This document shows positions 52,078 through 60,745 of a stretch of 64,000 nucleotides of DNA, piece after piece (position 1 is the stretch's first letter; every line of letters begins with the position of its first letter). Source of the stretch: Pseudomonas orientalis (GTDB lineage: Bacteria; Pseudomonadota; Gammaproteobacteria; Pseudomonadales; Pseudomonadaceae); NCBI RefSeq assembly GCF_022807995.1, contig NZ_CP094351.1, forward strand, positions 5,193,501-5,257,500, written 5' to 3'. Made by a program: the position numbers and the translations under genes. The notes below the pieces were generated by a model. That model was not told the DNA's origin and made no database searches. It worked only from the letters and a program-made list of their open reading frames with translations.

Positions 52078-53928
52078 ATGTCCGGAAAAGCGCAACAGCA
52101 GTCTCGTATCAAAGAGTTGATCACCCTTGGTCGTGAGCAGAAGTATCTGACTTACGCAGAGGTCAACGACCACCTGCCTGAGGATATTTCAGATCCTGAG
52201 CAGGTGGAAGACATCATCCGCATGATTAATGACATGGGGATCCCCGTACACGAGAGTGCTCCGGATGCGGACGCCCTTATGTTGGCCGACGCCGATACCG
52301 ACGAGGCAGCCGCTGAAGAAGCCGCTGCCGCGTTGGCCGCGGTGGAGACCGACATCGGTCGCACGACTGACCCTGTGCGCATGTATATGCGTGAAATGGG
52401 TACCGTCGAGTTGCTGACACGCGAAGGCGAAATCGAAATCGCCAAGCGTATCGAAGAGGGCATCCGTGAAGTGATGGGCGCAATCGCGCACTTCCCCGGC
52501 ACGGTTGACCACATTCTCTCCGAGTACACTCGCGTCACCACCGAAGGTGGCCGCCTGTCCGACGTCCTGAGCGGTTATATCGACCCGGACGACGGCATTG
52601 CGCCACCTGCCGCCGAAGTACCGCCGCCGGTAGATCCAAAAGCGCCGAAAGCGGACGACGAAACCGAAGACGACGATGCTGAAGCCAGCAGCGACGAAGA
52701 AGATGAAGTCGAAAGCGGTCCGGACCCGATCATTGCTGCCCAGCGTTTCGGTGCGGTTTCCGATCAAATGGAAATCACCCGCAAGGCCCTGAAAAAGCAT
52801 GGTCGTGGCAACAAGCAGGCGATTGCCGAGCTATTGGCCCTGGCCGAGCTGTTCATGCCGATCAAGCTGGTGCCCAAGCAGTTCGAAGGCCTGGTTGAAC
52901 GTGTTCGTAGCGCCCTTGAGCGTCTGCGTGCACAAGAGCGTGCGATCATGCAGCTCTGTGTCCGTGATGCGCGCATGCCGCGTACCGACTTCCTGCGCCA
53001 GTTCCCCGGCAACGAAGTCGACGAAACCTGGAGTGACGCCCTGGCCAAAGGCAAGGCGAAATACGCCGAAGCCATTGGTCGCCTGCAGCCGGACATCATC
53101 CGTTGCCAGCAGAAACTGAGCGCACTGGAGGCTGAAACAGGCCTGACGATCGCCGAGATCAAGGACATCAACCGTCGCATGTCGATCGGTGAGGCCAAGG
53201 CCCGCCGCGCGAAGAAAGAGATGGTTGAAGCCAACTTGCGTCTGGTGATCTCCATCGCCAAGAAGTACACCAACCGTGGCCTGCAATTCCTCGACCTGAT
53301 CCAGGAAGGCAACATCGGCCTGATGAAGGCTGTGGACAAGTTCGAATACCGTCGCGGCTACAAGTTCTCGACTTATGCCACCTGGTGGATCCGTCAGGCG
53401 ATCACTCGCTCGATCGCCGACCAGGCCCGCACCATCCGTATTCCGGTGCACATGATCGAGACCATCAACAAGCTCAACCGTATTTCCCGGCAGATGTTGC
53501 AGGAAATGGGTCGCGAACCGACCCCGGAAGAGCTGGGCGAACGCATGGAAATGCCTGAGGATAAAATCCGCAAGGTATTGAAGATCGCTAAAGAGCCGAT
53601 CTCCATGGAAACGCCGATTGGTGATGACGAAGACTCCCATCTGGGTGACTTCATCGAAGACTCGACCATGCAGTCGCCCATCGATGTCGCCACTGTTGAG
53701 AGCCTCAAGGAAGCGACTCGCGACGTACTCTCCGGCCTCACTGCCCGTGAAGCCAAGGTACTGCGCATGCGTTTCGGCATCGACATGAATACCGACCACA
53801 CCCTCGAGGAAGTCGGTAAGCAGTTTGACGTGACCCGTGAGCGGATCCGTCAGATCGAAGCCAAGGCGCTGCGCAAGTTGCGCCACCCGACGCGAAGCGA
53901 GCATCTGCGCTCCTTCCTCGACGAGTGA
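52078..53928 (+). CDS. rpoD: RNA polymerase sigma-70 factor RpoD
   Basis: 616 residues. The housekeeping sigma factor. Region 1.1 (IKELITLGREQKYLTYAEVND), the acidic non-conserved region between 1.2 and 2.1 (~180-215, rich in Asp/Glu), regions 2.3-2.4 (YATWWIRQAITRSIADQ) and region 4.2 (VTRERIRQIEAKALRKLRHP) are all present. Followed by a strong terminator. Confidence 0.99.
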   Translation: MSGKAQQQSRIKELITLGREQKYLTYAEVNDHLPEDISDPEQVEDIIRMINDMGIPVHESAPDADALMLADADTDEAAAEEAAAALAAVETDIGRTTDPVRMYMREMGTVELLTREGEIEIAKRIEEGIREVMGAIAHFPGTVDHILSEYTRVTTEGGRLSDVLSGYIDPDDGIAPPAAEVPPPVDPKAPKADDETEDDDAEASSDEEDEVESGPDPIIAAQRFGAVSDQMEITRKALKKHGRGNKQAIAELLALAELFMPIKLVPKQFEGLVERVRSALERLRAQERAIMQLCVRDARMPRTDFLRQFPGNEVDETWSDALAKGKAKYAEAIGRLQPDIIRCQQKLSALEAETGLTIAEIKDINRRMSIGEAKARRAKKEMVEANLRLVISIAKKYTNRGLQFLDLIQEGNIGLMKAVDKFEYRRGYKFSTYATWWIRQAITRSIADQARTIRIPVHMIETINKLNRISRQMLQEMGREPTPEELGERMEMPEDKIRKVLKIAKEPISMETPIGDDEDSHLGDFIEDSTMQSPIDVATVESLKEATRDVLSGLTAREAKVLRMRFGIDMNTDHTLEEVGKQFDVTRERIRQIEAKALRKLRHPTRSEHLRSFLDE

Positions 53929-53934
53929 TACCAG

Positions 53935-53960
53935 AACCCCCGGCCCAGGCCGGGGGTTTT
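53935..53960 (+). terminator. Rho-independent terminator after rpoD
   Basis: CCCCCGGCC / GGCCGGGGG stem with a CA loop followed by TTTTGCTTTT, just after the rpoD stop. Confidence 0.9.
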
Positions 53961-54064
53961 GCTTTTCAGCCATTTCTTTTCCACAGATTAACTGCCCCGC
54001 AACGCCCCGCCCGCGCAATGCCCGTCTACACTCGAGACATTCCCCGTGCCATAACGAGACCGTT

Positions 54065-57000
54065 ATGCCCAGATTGCCGACCGTGATACTGCTGTCGCTG
54101 CTGACCTGGACCGCAACGGCTGGCGCGATGACTCTCACTGATGATGAGCGTAGCTGGCTGACGGACCATCAGGAGCTGCGCCTTGGGGTGGATGCGTCCT
54201 GGCCACCCTTTGAATACCGCGATGAAAATGGCCGCTACCAGGGCCTCGCCGCTGATTACGTGCGCCTGATCCAGGATCGTCTGGGCGTCAGGGTCAAGCT
54301 GGTCGAGCCGGTGAACTGGACCGCCTTGCTCGAACAAGCACGCAACAATCAGCTCGACCTGCTACCCGGCGTCATGTCCACCCCGGAACGCCAGAGCTTC
54401 CTGGCTTTCACGCGCCCCTATCTCGACTTTCCCATCGTGATACTGGCCCATGAAGGCGGTGCCAAACCACGCAACCTCAAGGACCTGTACGGGCTGAAGA
54501 TCGCCGTGGTGGAAAATTATGCGCCCCATGAATTACTGCGTATCCACCACCCGGATCTCAATCTCGTCGCGATGCCTAACGTCAGCTCCACGCTACAGGC
54601 CCTGGCCACCGATGACGTGGATGCGGTGGTCAGTGACTTGGCGTCCAGCGTCTGGAGCCTGCGCCAGCTGAAACTCGACGGTTTGTACGTCAGCGGCGAA
54701 ACGCCCTACCGCTACCAGCTCGCAATGGGCGTGCCTCGAGATGAGAAAATACTGGTGGGTATCCTGGACAAGGTGCTCGCCGATCTCAGCCCTACCGAAA
54801 CCAATGCGATCCAGCAACATTGGGTCGGCAGCTTCAGCGATCACCGCACGTTCTGGGCGGATTTATTGTTGTACGGTCTACCTGCGGTGTTGCTGCTGAG
54901 TACCGTGCTGGCCATTGTGATTCGAATCAATCGCCGGCTCAGTTCGGAAATTTCCCGCCGCGTAGCGCTTGAGCAAAAACTGCGCAGCAGCGAGTACCAC
55001 TATCGCGGCCTGGTGGAGAGTCTGTCCGCCATTGCCTGGGAAGCCAGCATCAGCGATTTCACCTACAGCTACGTGTCGCCCCATGCCGAGCAACTGCTTG
55101 GCTACCCCCGCGCCCACTGGTTGATCCCCGGCTTCTGGCGCAACGTCATTCACCCTGCCGACCTGATGCGCGCCGAAACCTATTGCTACCGTGAAACCCG
55201 CGCCAACCGTGATCACAGCATCGACTATCGCGTGATCACCGCCGATGGCCGCTGCCTGTGGGTACGCGACATTGTCAGCCTGATCAAATACGGCCCGGAA
55301 CCGGTGCTGCGCGGCCTGATGATCGACATCAGCGAGGCCAAACGTACGGAAGAGGCACTGCTGCTGTCCGAGCAGAAATTTGCCAAGGCATTTCATGCCT
55401 CTCCGGATGGCTTGTTGCTGAGCCGACAAAGCGATGGTCTGCTGATAGAAGTGAACGAAGGCTTCAGCCACCTGACCGGTTACACCAGCGCCACCTCGCT
55501 CGATCAATCAGCCCTGGACCTCGGCATTTGGGTCGACCTCAATGAACGCAAGCACATGCTGGAATTGCTGCAGCGCGACGGCTTTGTGCGCGATTTCATC
55601 TGCCATATTCGCCACGTCGATGGCCGGATTCGCCTCTGCGAACTGTCCAGCCGCTCGCTGCCCATCGACGAAGAGGACTGCATGCTGACCATCGCCCGCG
55701 ACATCACCGAGCGCCAGCAAATGCAGGAAAAACTGCAACAGGCCGCCACCGTGTTCGAGAGCACCGCCGAAGGCGTATTGATCACCGACACCCGGCAGAA
55801 CATCAGTGCCGTCAATCGCGCGTTCAGCGAAATCACCGGCTACAGCGAGGCAGAAGCGCTTGGCCAGACCCCGCGCTTGCTCGCCTCCGGCATGCACGAC
55901 AGCGCTTTCTATGCCGCACTGTGGCACCAGTTGACGACCCAGGGACACTGGCAGGGCGAGATTTCCAACCGTCGCAAGAACGGTGAGCTCTACCCAAGCT
56001 GGCTCACCATCAGCGCCGTGCGCAATCTCGACCAGGTGGTTACGCACTTCGTCGCGGTATTTGCCGACATTTCCAGCCTCAAGCTCGCCCAGGCACGCCT
56101 CGACTATCAGGCCCATCACGACCCCTTGACCGGCCTGCCCAACCGCACGCTGTTTGAAAGTCGACTGCAAGCGGCCCTCAATGGCCAACAGGAAAGCGGG
56201 AATCAGGGCGCCGTGTTGTTTCTCGACCTGGACCGCTTCAAACACATCAACGACAGCCTCGGCCACCCGGTCGGTGACCTGCTGCTCAAAGACATCGCCG
56301 TACGTCTCAAGGAACAATTGCGTGATATCGACACCGTCGCCCGCCTGGGCGGCGATGAATTCATCATCCTGCTGCCCGGCCTGCAACAGGCCAGCGACGC
56401 GCAATACCTGGCGAACAAACTGCTCGACTGCTTCACACCACCCTTCCAGGCCGGCGAGCACGAATTCTTTATCAGCGCGAGTATCGGCACCAGCCTGTAC
56501 CCACAAGACGGCACCGATGTCCCCACCCTGGTCAAAAACGCCGACGCCGCGATGTACCGTTCCAAAGCCAAGGGCCGCAACCGAGTTGAAAGCTACACCT
56601 GCGACCTGACGACCCAGGCCAACGAACGCGTCGCGCTGGAGCATGAGCTGCGCCGCGCCATCGAACGTGATGAAATGAGCCTGTATTACCAACCCAAACG
56701 CAGCCTGATCACTCAGGAACTGATCGGCGCCGAAGCGCTGATTCGCTGGCGCCACCCGACCTTCGGCGACGTACCGCCCGAACACTTCATCGCCCTGGCC
56801 GAAGAGAACGGCACGATCCTGCAAATCGGCGATTGGGTGCTGGAACAGGCCTGCCGACAATTGCACGCCTGGCAAGATACTTACGAGGACTTCGGCCCGC
56901 TGTCCGTCAACCTCGCCGGCGCGCAACTGCGCCACCCCAACCTGCTGTCGCGCATCGAACAACTGCTGCGCGATTACCGCCTGGAACCCGGCTGCCTGCA

Positions 57001-57436
57001 ACTGGAGATCACCGAAAACTTCATCATGAGCCAGGCGGAAGAAGCACTGACGGTGCTGCACCAGCTCAAAAAATTAGGCGTGCAGCTGGCAATCGATGAT
57101 TTCGGTACCGGCTATTCGTCCCTCAGCTACCTCAAGCGCCTGCCGCTGGACTTCCTCAAGATCGACCAATCCTTCGTCCGCGGCCTGCCCGATGACCCCC
57201 ACGACGCCGCCATCGTGCGCGCCATTATCGCCCTCGGCCACAGCATGCAATTCACCATCATCGCCGAAGGCGTGGAGAATCCCGCACAGCAAGCATTCCT
57301 CGCCGCAGAAGGCTGTGAACAGATGCAAGGCTACATCGTCAGCCTGCCCCTGCCACCGCAGCTTTTTGCCGAAACCTTCCTTCGTACACGGATGGGGGAT
57401 TTTACGGATGGCACAGCGAGGAAACCGTCGTTATAA
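54065..57436 (+). CDS. rmcA: RmcA-like GGDEF/EAL cyclic-di-GMP enzyme
   Basis: 1123 residues. Order: signal peptide (1-22), periplasmic SBP_bac_3 domain (~35-258), one membrane helix (~265-287), three PAS domains (~305-425, 430-545, 555-670), GGDEF domain with intact LGGDEF (762-766) and EAL domain with intact EALIRW (890-892), DDFGTGYSSL (~1011) and AEGVE. Both catalytic motifs are intact, so it could be a synthase, a phosphodiesterase or both. It is syntenic with the P. aeruginosa RmcA gene next to rpoD; RmcA there has four PAS domains and links redox state to c-di-GMP and matrix. Gene name by synteny and domains. Confidence 0.88.
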   Translation: MPRLPTVILLSLLTWTATAGAMTLTDDERSWLTDHQELRLGVDASWPPFEYRDENGRYQGLAADYVRLIQDRLGVRVKLVEPVNWTALLEQARNNQLDLLPGVMSTPERQSFLAFTRPYLDFPIVILAHEGGAKPRNLKDLYGLKIAVVENYAPHELLRIHHPDLNLVAMPNVSSTLQALATDDVDAVVSDLASSVWSLRQLKLDGLYVSGETPYRYQLAMGVPRDEKILVGILDKVLADLSPTETNAIQQHWVGSFSDHRTFWADLLLYGLPAVLLLSTVLAIVIRINRRLSSEISRRVALEQKLRSSEYHYRGLVESLSAIAWEASISDFTYSYVSPHAEQLLGYPRAHWLIPGFWRNVIHPADLMRAETYCYRETRANRDHSIDYRVITADGRCLWVRDIVSLIKYGPEPVLRGLMIDISEAKRTEEALLLSEQKFAKAFHASPDGLLLSRQSDGLLIEVNEGFSHLTGYTSATSLDQSALDLGIWVDLNERKHMLELLQRDGFVRDFICHIRHVDGRIRLCELSSRSLPIDEEDCMLTIARDITERQQMQEKLQQAATVFESTAEGVLITDTRQNISAVNRAFSEITGYSEAEALGQTPRLLASGMHDSAFYAALWHQLTTQGHWQGEISNRRKNGELYPSWLTISAVRNLDQVVTHFVAVFADISSLKLAQARLDYQAHHDPLTGLPNRTLFESRLQAALNGQQESGNQGAVLFLDLDRFKHINDSLGHPVGDLLLKDIAVRLKEQLRDIDTVARLGGDEFIILLPGLQQASDAQYLANKLLDCFTPPFQAGEHEFFISASIGTSLYPQDGTDVPTLVKNADAAMYRSKAKGRNRVESYTCDLTTQANERVALEHELRRAIERDEMSLYYQPKRSLITQELIGAEALIRWRHPTFGDVPPEHFIALAEENGTILQIGDWVLEQACRQLHAWQDTYEDFGPLSVNLAGAQLRHPNLLSRIEQLLRDYRLEPGCLQLEITENFIMSQAEEALTVLHQLKKLGVQLAIDDFGTGYSSLSYLKRLPLDFLKIDQSFVRGLPDDPHDAAIVRAIIALGHSMQFTIIAEGVENPAQQAFLAAEGCEQMQGYIVSLPLPPQLFAETFLRTRMGDFTDGTARKPSL

Positions 57437-57437
57437 T
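57432..57437 (+). promoter_or_regulatory. -10 element of the tRNA promoter, overlapping the rmcA stop
   Basis: TATAAT overlaps the rmcA TAA stop and lies 17 bp before the tRNA. No clear -35. Confidence 0.5.
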
Positions 57438-57453
57438 CCGCGTCCAGTTACAA

Positions 57454-57530
57454 GGGCCTATAGCTCAGTTGGTCAGAGCAGAGGACTCATAATCCTTTGG
57501 TCCACGGTTCAAGTCCGTGTGGGCCCACCA
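57454..57530 (+). tRNA. tRNA-Ile2 (CAU anticodon, lysidine-modified)
   Basis: A 77-nt cloverleaf ending in encoded CCA. Acceptor GGGCCTA/TGGGCCC, D-stem GCTC/GAGC, anticodon loop CTCATAA and T-arm GTTCAAGTCC. The CAU anticodon could mean Met or Ile2. C4-G69 and C5-G68 pairs (favoured by TilS), an anticodon arm and variable loop like E. coli ileX, and no elongator-Met features favour Ile2. The 3' end of this tRNA borders the arsenic patch. Confidence 0.85.
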
Positions 57531-57535
57531 ACTCC

Positions 57536-57558
57536 AAAGCCGCGCATTGCGCGGCTTT
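57536..57558 (+). terminator. Terminator after the tRNA gene
   Basis: AAAGCCGCGC / GCGCGGCTTT stem around ATT, directly after the CCA end. Confidence 0.75.
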
Positions 57559-57708
57559 CGCGTTTCTGGCGGAACCATTACTGATACTGACTTGCCGAGG
57601 CGTAACGTCAGCGCGGACTGGCCACCACCAATGGCCACAACATCAAGTTTCGAATTCTGACTCACCAGCATCCTCCAGACTCAACGGCGACAACTCGCCG
57701 GTGTCGTT

Positions 57709-58131
57709 TCAGACTCTGCGACCGTGCTCATCAATGACGACTTGTCCGTCTTCTTTGATGAAGCTGCCACGCTGCTCTTGCGGTAACAGGTCGAGGACTG
57801 CCTCTGAAGGACGACACAAGCGTGTCCCCAAAGGCGTCACGACGATGGGGCGATTGATCAGGACAGGGTGCGCCATCATGGCATCGATGAGCTGATCGTC
57901 CGTCAGCGTTGCATCGCCCAATCCCAGCTCTTCGTACGGAGTTCCTTTGATACGCAAAAGAGCCCGTACCCCGATACCCATATCCCCGATGAGCCTGGCA
58001 AGTGTGGTGCGATCAGGCGGGGTCTTCAGGTATTCGATAACCGTCGGTTCTTCCCCGCTGTTACGGATCAACTCCAAGGTGTTGCGAGAGGTGCCGCATT
58101 CGGGGTTGTGGTAGATCGTGATCTGGCTCAT
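57709..58131 (-). CDS. arsC: Arsenate reductase (glutaredoxin-dependent)
   Basis: 140 residues. It reduces arsenate to arsenite using glutaredoxin. H8xxxC12xxxR16 active site (HNPECGTSR) and conserved Args (LLRIKG, INRPIVVTPLGTRLCRP). It follows arsH by 20 bp; the usual order in Pseudomonas is arsR-arsB-arsC-arsH, so the order is swapped here. Confidence 0.96.
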   Translation of the reverse strand: MSQITIYHNPECGTSRNTLELIRNSGEEPTVIEYLKTPPDRTTLARLIGDMGIGVRALLRIKGTPYEELGLGDATLTDDQLIDAMMAHPVLINRPIVVTPLGTRLCRPSEAVLDLLPQEQRGSFIKEDGQVVIDEHGRRV

Positions 58132-58151
58132 ATCGCTTCCTCGTGCTGACG

Positions 58152-58865
58152 TTAGATGGAGCGCTGGTTGACGCGCTTGGACAGCTCTTCGGCGGACTCC
58201 TTACGCTCGGAGTAGCGATCAACCAAATAATCCTGGCGATCCCGCAACAGCAGGGTGAACTTCATCAGTTCTTCCATTACGTCCACCAGACGGTCGTAGT
58301 ACGAGGACGGCTTCATACGGCCTGTCTCGTCGAACTCGGTGAACGCCTTGGCCACGGAAGACTGGTTAGGGATAGTAAACATCCGCATCCACCGTCCAAG
58401 TACCCGCAGTTGGTTAACCACATTGAAGGACTGGGAACCGCCGCAGACTTGCATCACAGCAAGGGTCTTTCCTTGCGTAGGTCGAACAGCACCAATGGCA
58501 AGCGGAACCCAGTCGATCTGGGCCTTGAAAACTGCGCTCATGGCGCCGTGCCGCTCAGGCGAACACCACACCTGCCCTTCAGACCATTGCATGAGTTCGC
58601 GCAGCTCCGCGACCTTCGGATGTGTATCCGGAGCATCGTCCGGCAGCGGCAAACCCGAGGGATCGAAGATTTTGGGTTCGGCGCCAAACGCCTCCAACAA
58701 ACGTGCTGCTTCCTGAGTCACCAACCGGCTGAAAGAGCGCTCTCGCGTCGATCCATACAGAAGCAAAATTCGAGGCTTATGGAGTGACGGTGTACGCGGC
58801 TCAAGTTGCTCCAACGACGGAATGTCGATCAGGTTGGCGTGTAAGTTCGGCAATGTGTCTTGCAT
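58152..58865 (-). CDS. arsH: ArsH NADPH:FMN oxidoreductase
   Basis: 237 residues, flavodoxin-like fold. It oxidises trivalent organoarsenicals or reduces flavins and metals. FMN-binding LLLYGSTRERSFSR and conserved PERHGAMSAVFKAQIDW. The start is ATG 58865 (MQDTLPNLHANLI), with AAGGAG upstream. Between arsR and this gene only the stub of an arsB remains. Confidence 0.95.
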   Translation of the reverse strand: MQDTLPNLHANLIDIPSLEQLEPRTPSLHKPRILLLYGSTRERSFSRLVTQEAARLLEAFGAEPKIFDPSGLPLPDDAPDTHPKVAELRELMQWSEGQVWCSPERHGAMSAVFKAQIDWVPLAIGAVRPTQGKTLAVMQVCGGSQSFNVVNQLRVLGRWMRMFTIPNQSSVAKAFTEFDETGRMKPSSYYDRLVDVMEELMKFTLLLRDRQDYLVDRYSERKESAEELSKRVNQRSI

Positions 58866-58887
58866 ATAAACTCCTTCGACGGCGCCG

Positions 58888-58935
58888 GGTGACAAGGGCA
58901 ATGGTGGCGATAAAGATCACTACGGCAATCAGCAT
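58888..58935 (-). pseudogene. arsB: arsB remnant (N-terminal ~15 codons)
   Basis: On the operon strand, immediately after arsR, an ATG at 58935 reads MLIAVVIFIATIALV, which matches the first membrane helix of ArsB arsenite pumps as I know them (they begin like MLVAVVIFLVTIALV). The frame then turns into RRRRRSLYARH, running into arsH sequence in another frame, ending at 58801. So nearly all of arsB is gone by an internal deletion that kept the ArsH ribosome-binding site. Confidence 0.65.
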
Positions 58936-58958
58936 TTCTTAATCCGGTCGGGCGTGAA

Positions 58959-59315
58959 TCAGCTGCACACGGCTTGGTTGATCGGACGTTCGTTCATGCC
59001 GCAGAGGCGCTTAGTCTCGGTTTCAAGCCATTGCTGATTGGCGTCTACCACTTCCTTCAAAACTACAGTCACCCACGCGGGCAAATCAGGATTGAGTCGG
59101 TAGTACACCCATTGGCCCTGGCGACGATCCAACAGCAAACCGGCGGAGCGCAGCAGCGCCAAATGACGAGAAATCTTCGGCTGACTCAGGTCGAGTGCTG
59201 CCGTTAGCTCGCATACACAAAGCTCACCTACACTCACGACAAGCAGCGAAATTTTTGCTCGGGTGTCATCCGCCAGGCACTTGAACAAGGAGGTGGGGTT
59301 CAGGGGTTCTGTCAT
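58959..59315 (-). CDS. arsR: ArsR-family arsenic-responsive repressor
   Basis: 118 residues, winged-helix repressor. The As(III)-binding motif ELCVCEL (C33, C35) and the DNA-recognition helix LSQPKISRHLALLRSAGLL are intact. It should still respond to arsenite. Head of the arsR-(arsB stub)-arsH-arsC unit; the probable operator is the triple repeat at 59431-59469. Confidence 0.95.
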   Translation of the reverse strand: MTEPLNPTSLFKCLADDTRAKISLLVVSVGELCVCELTAALDLSQPKISRHLALLRSAGLLLDRRQGQWVYYRLNPDLPAWVTVVLKEVVDANQQWLETETKRLCGMNERPINQAVCS

Positions 59316-59430
59316 AGATCCTCCAGGTGTTTGGTCTTGACCAGAACGAAGAGCTGGATGCGCTGGTGGATGTCGTGGAGCGTGTGGCGAAATGCGCCGG
59401 AATCATCGCTAGCCAACGCATACGGAAAAT

Positions 59431-59469
59431 CGAATATATGATTTTTCGAATATTCGGTAAAGCGAATAT
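59431..59469 (-). promoter_or_regulatory. Triple CGAATAT repeat upstream of arsR
   Basis: CGAATAT at 59431-59437, 59447-59453 and 59463-59469, exactly 16 bp apart. The middle copy is part of the palindrome CGAATATTCG. AT-rich context, 116 bp before arsR. Likely repressor-binding or promoter DNA. Between it and arsR (59316-59430), and between it and 59671, I see no supported gene. Confidence 0.45.
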
Positions 59470-59601
59470 GATGATTGCTGCTTCGGCTTGAGCCGTAATT
59501 CAGGCGACGGAAATAGCAGAAGGGCAATGGCAGCACTTTCGCGACGCACTGAGATCTACTGATCTTCCATCAGACGATACTGCAAGTGCGCTAAGTAGCT
59601 G

Positions 59602-59615
59602 ATCACCTAGGTGAT
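59602..59615. promoter_or_regulatory. Perfect 14-bp palindrome ahead of the small lipoprotein gene
   Basis: ATCACCTAGGTGAT, 57 bp before the lipoprotein start. A possible operator for a dimeric regulator. Confidence 0.35.
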
Positions 59616-59671
59616 GGCTTTTAGCTTCGATGCCAGCTAGATTTGGATTTTTCCTACGATCAAGGAAGGAT

Positions 59672-60040
59672 ATGAAAAAGCTCATCGCAGTAATGGGGAT
59701 GTGTGTCGCACTCGGCGGTTGCGCTACGTCTCACTACACCGCAGGCCGAGATTTTCCGTCGGCTAGTGTAACGAGCATCACTAAAGGCAAAACCACGACT
59801 GCTGAGCTGAAGTCGCTGTTTGGTGAGCCCTACGCCAAGAGCGCGGTCAGCGAGACTGACGAGAAGTGGATCTACACCTACACCAATGGCTCAGCCCATG
59901 CCCAAAGCTACGTGGTCACCATGAAAGTGACGACTACGGGCACTCAGAAAACGCTCGACGTCCTGATCCGAAATGACGTTGTCATCAACTACACGTTCAG
60001 CGAAGGCCCCGCTCCAGGCAGTACCACTGCGACGAACTGA
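59672..60040 (+). CDS. Small lipoprotein with a BamE/SmpA-like fold
   Basis: 122 residues. A lipoprotein signal peptide with lipobox LGGC (Cys ~17), then ITKGKTTTAELKSLFGEPYAKS, the pattern of OmlA/SmpA/BamE domains, then YTYTNG and a beta-rich end. ATG 59672 with AAGGAAGG upstream; an earlier in-frame start adds no signal. Likely an outer-membrane lipoprotein, but not BamE itself (which is near the fur gene in Pseudomonas); function unknown. Followed by a terminator. Confidence 0.85.
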   Translation: MKKLIAVMGMCVALGGCATSHYTAGRDFPSASVTSITKGKTTTAELKSLFGEPYAKSAVSETDEKWIYTYTNGSAHAQSYVVTMKVTTTGTQKTLDVLIRNDVVINYTFSEGPAPGSTTATN

Positions 60041-60138
60041 GTTCGACACCTTGCCACTGGGCGACCTACCGCGCTCAGTACGATGTTGATGGAGCAAGCT
60101 CATGCACAGAACATATGCCTTCGGGGATGAGTCCAGGC

Positions 60139-60170
60139 AAGGCCACGTATTGCGTGGCCTTTGTCGTTTC
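60139..60170 (+). terminator. Terminator after the lipoprotein gene
   Basis: AAGGCCACG / CGTGGCCTT stem around TATTG, then TTGTCGTTT. Confidence 0.75.
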
Positions 60171-60272
60171 TGCAGTAGAAGAAACCGAACTGAAAATCGC
60201 CAGAAAATCTCTTCCGTCCACAAACCGCCCAAACGGTTGAACTTCAATCATTGTTGAAGGTTTCCCCTCACC

Positions 60273-60521
60273 TCAACGGCGCAGCAGACGGTCCAGCACC
60301 AACAGGGCCACTGCACCAATCGCGATTGCGGCAACCGGTTTTTCCTTAACGAAAGTCGATACGCTGTCTAATGCGTCACCATAGGTTTGAGTCAACTGCC
60401 CGGCAGCTTGGCGTCCACCACCTTCAGCTTCCAGTTTCGAATCACCAAACAATTTCCCTACGGCGCTCTGTGCCTTGCCAGCAAGCTTCTCTGTAACGCC
60501 TTCGACTTGTTCACTTTTCAT
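60273..60521 (-). CDS. CsbD-like stress protein with a C-terminal membrane segment
   Basis: 82 residues. A CsbD-like N-terminal half (SEQVEGVTEKLAGKAQSAVGKL) and a C-terminal hydrophobic tail KPVAAIAIGAVALLVLDRLLRR similar to YqjD/ElaB-type ribosome-binding membrane proteins. Probably a stress protein (family knowledge). Convergent with the lipoprotein gene. Confidence 0.8.
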   Translation of the reverse strand: MKSEQVEGVTEKLAGKAQSAVGKLFGDSKLEAEGGGRQAAGQLTQTYGDALDSVSTFVKEKPVAAIAIGAVALLVLDRLLRR

Positions 60522-60745
60522 AACTCACCAAACCTTTGCGTGTAAGTGGAGAACCCAGAATCGTCCTGGGCCAAGGGCTATTTACAAAGCTTTAGGGGGA
60601 TAGGGCTTGTGATAGTTCAAAGTAGATAAGACGCCGCAAAAAAGCCGTGCATTGCCCTACTTTCGTGTGCCTGGCACAGCTGTTCTGTAACCCGGATCAA
60701 GCCTGTAACATGCATGCCCACCACCCCCGCACTGGAGCTCTGCCC

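Noticed and set aside
57454..57530. Elongator tRNA-Met
   Set aside because: CAU fits Met, but the C4-G69/C5-G68 pairs and ileX-like variable loop favour Ile2.
59312..59536. A 74-codon minus-strand frame between the CGAATAT repeats and arsR
   Set aside because: No family match, overlaps the arsR start and the likely operator; the plus-strand reading VFGLDQNEELDALVDVVERV is also helical-looking but has no start.
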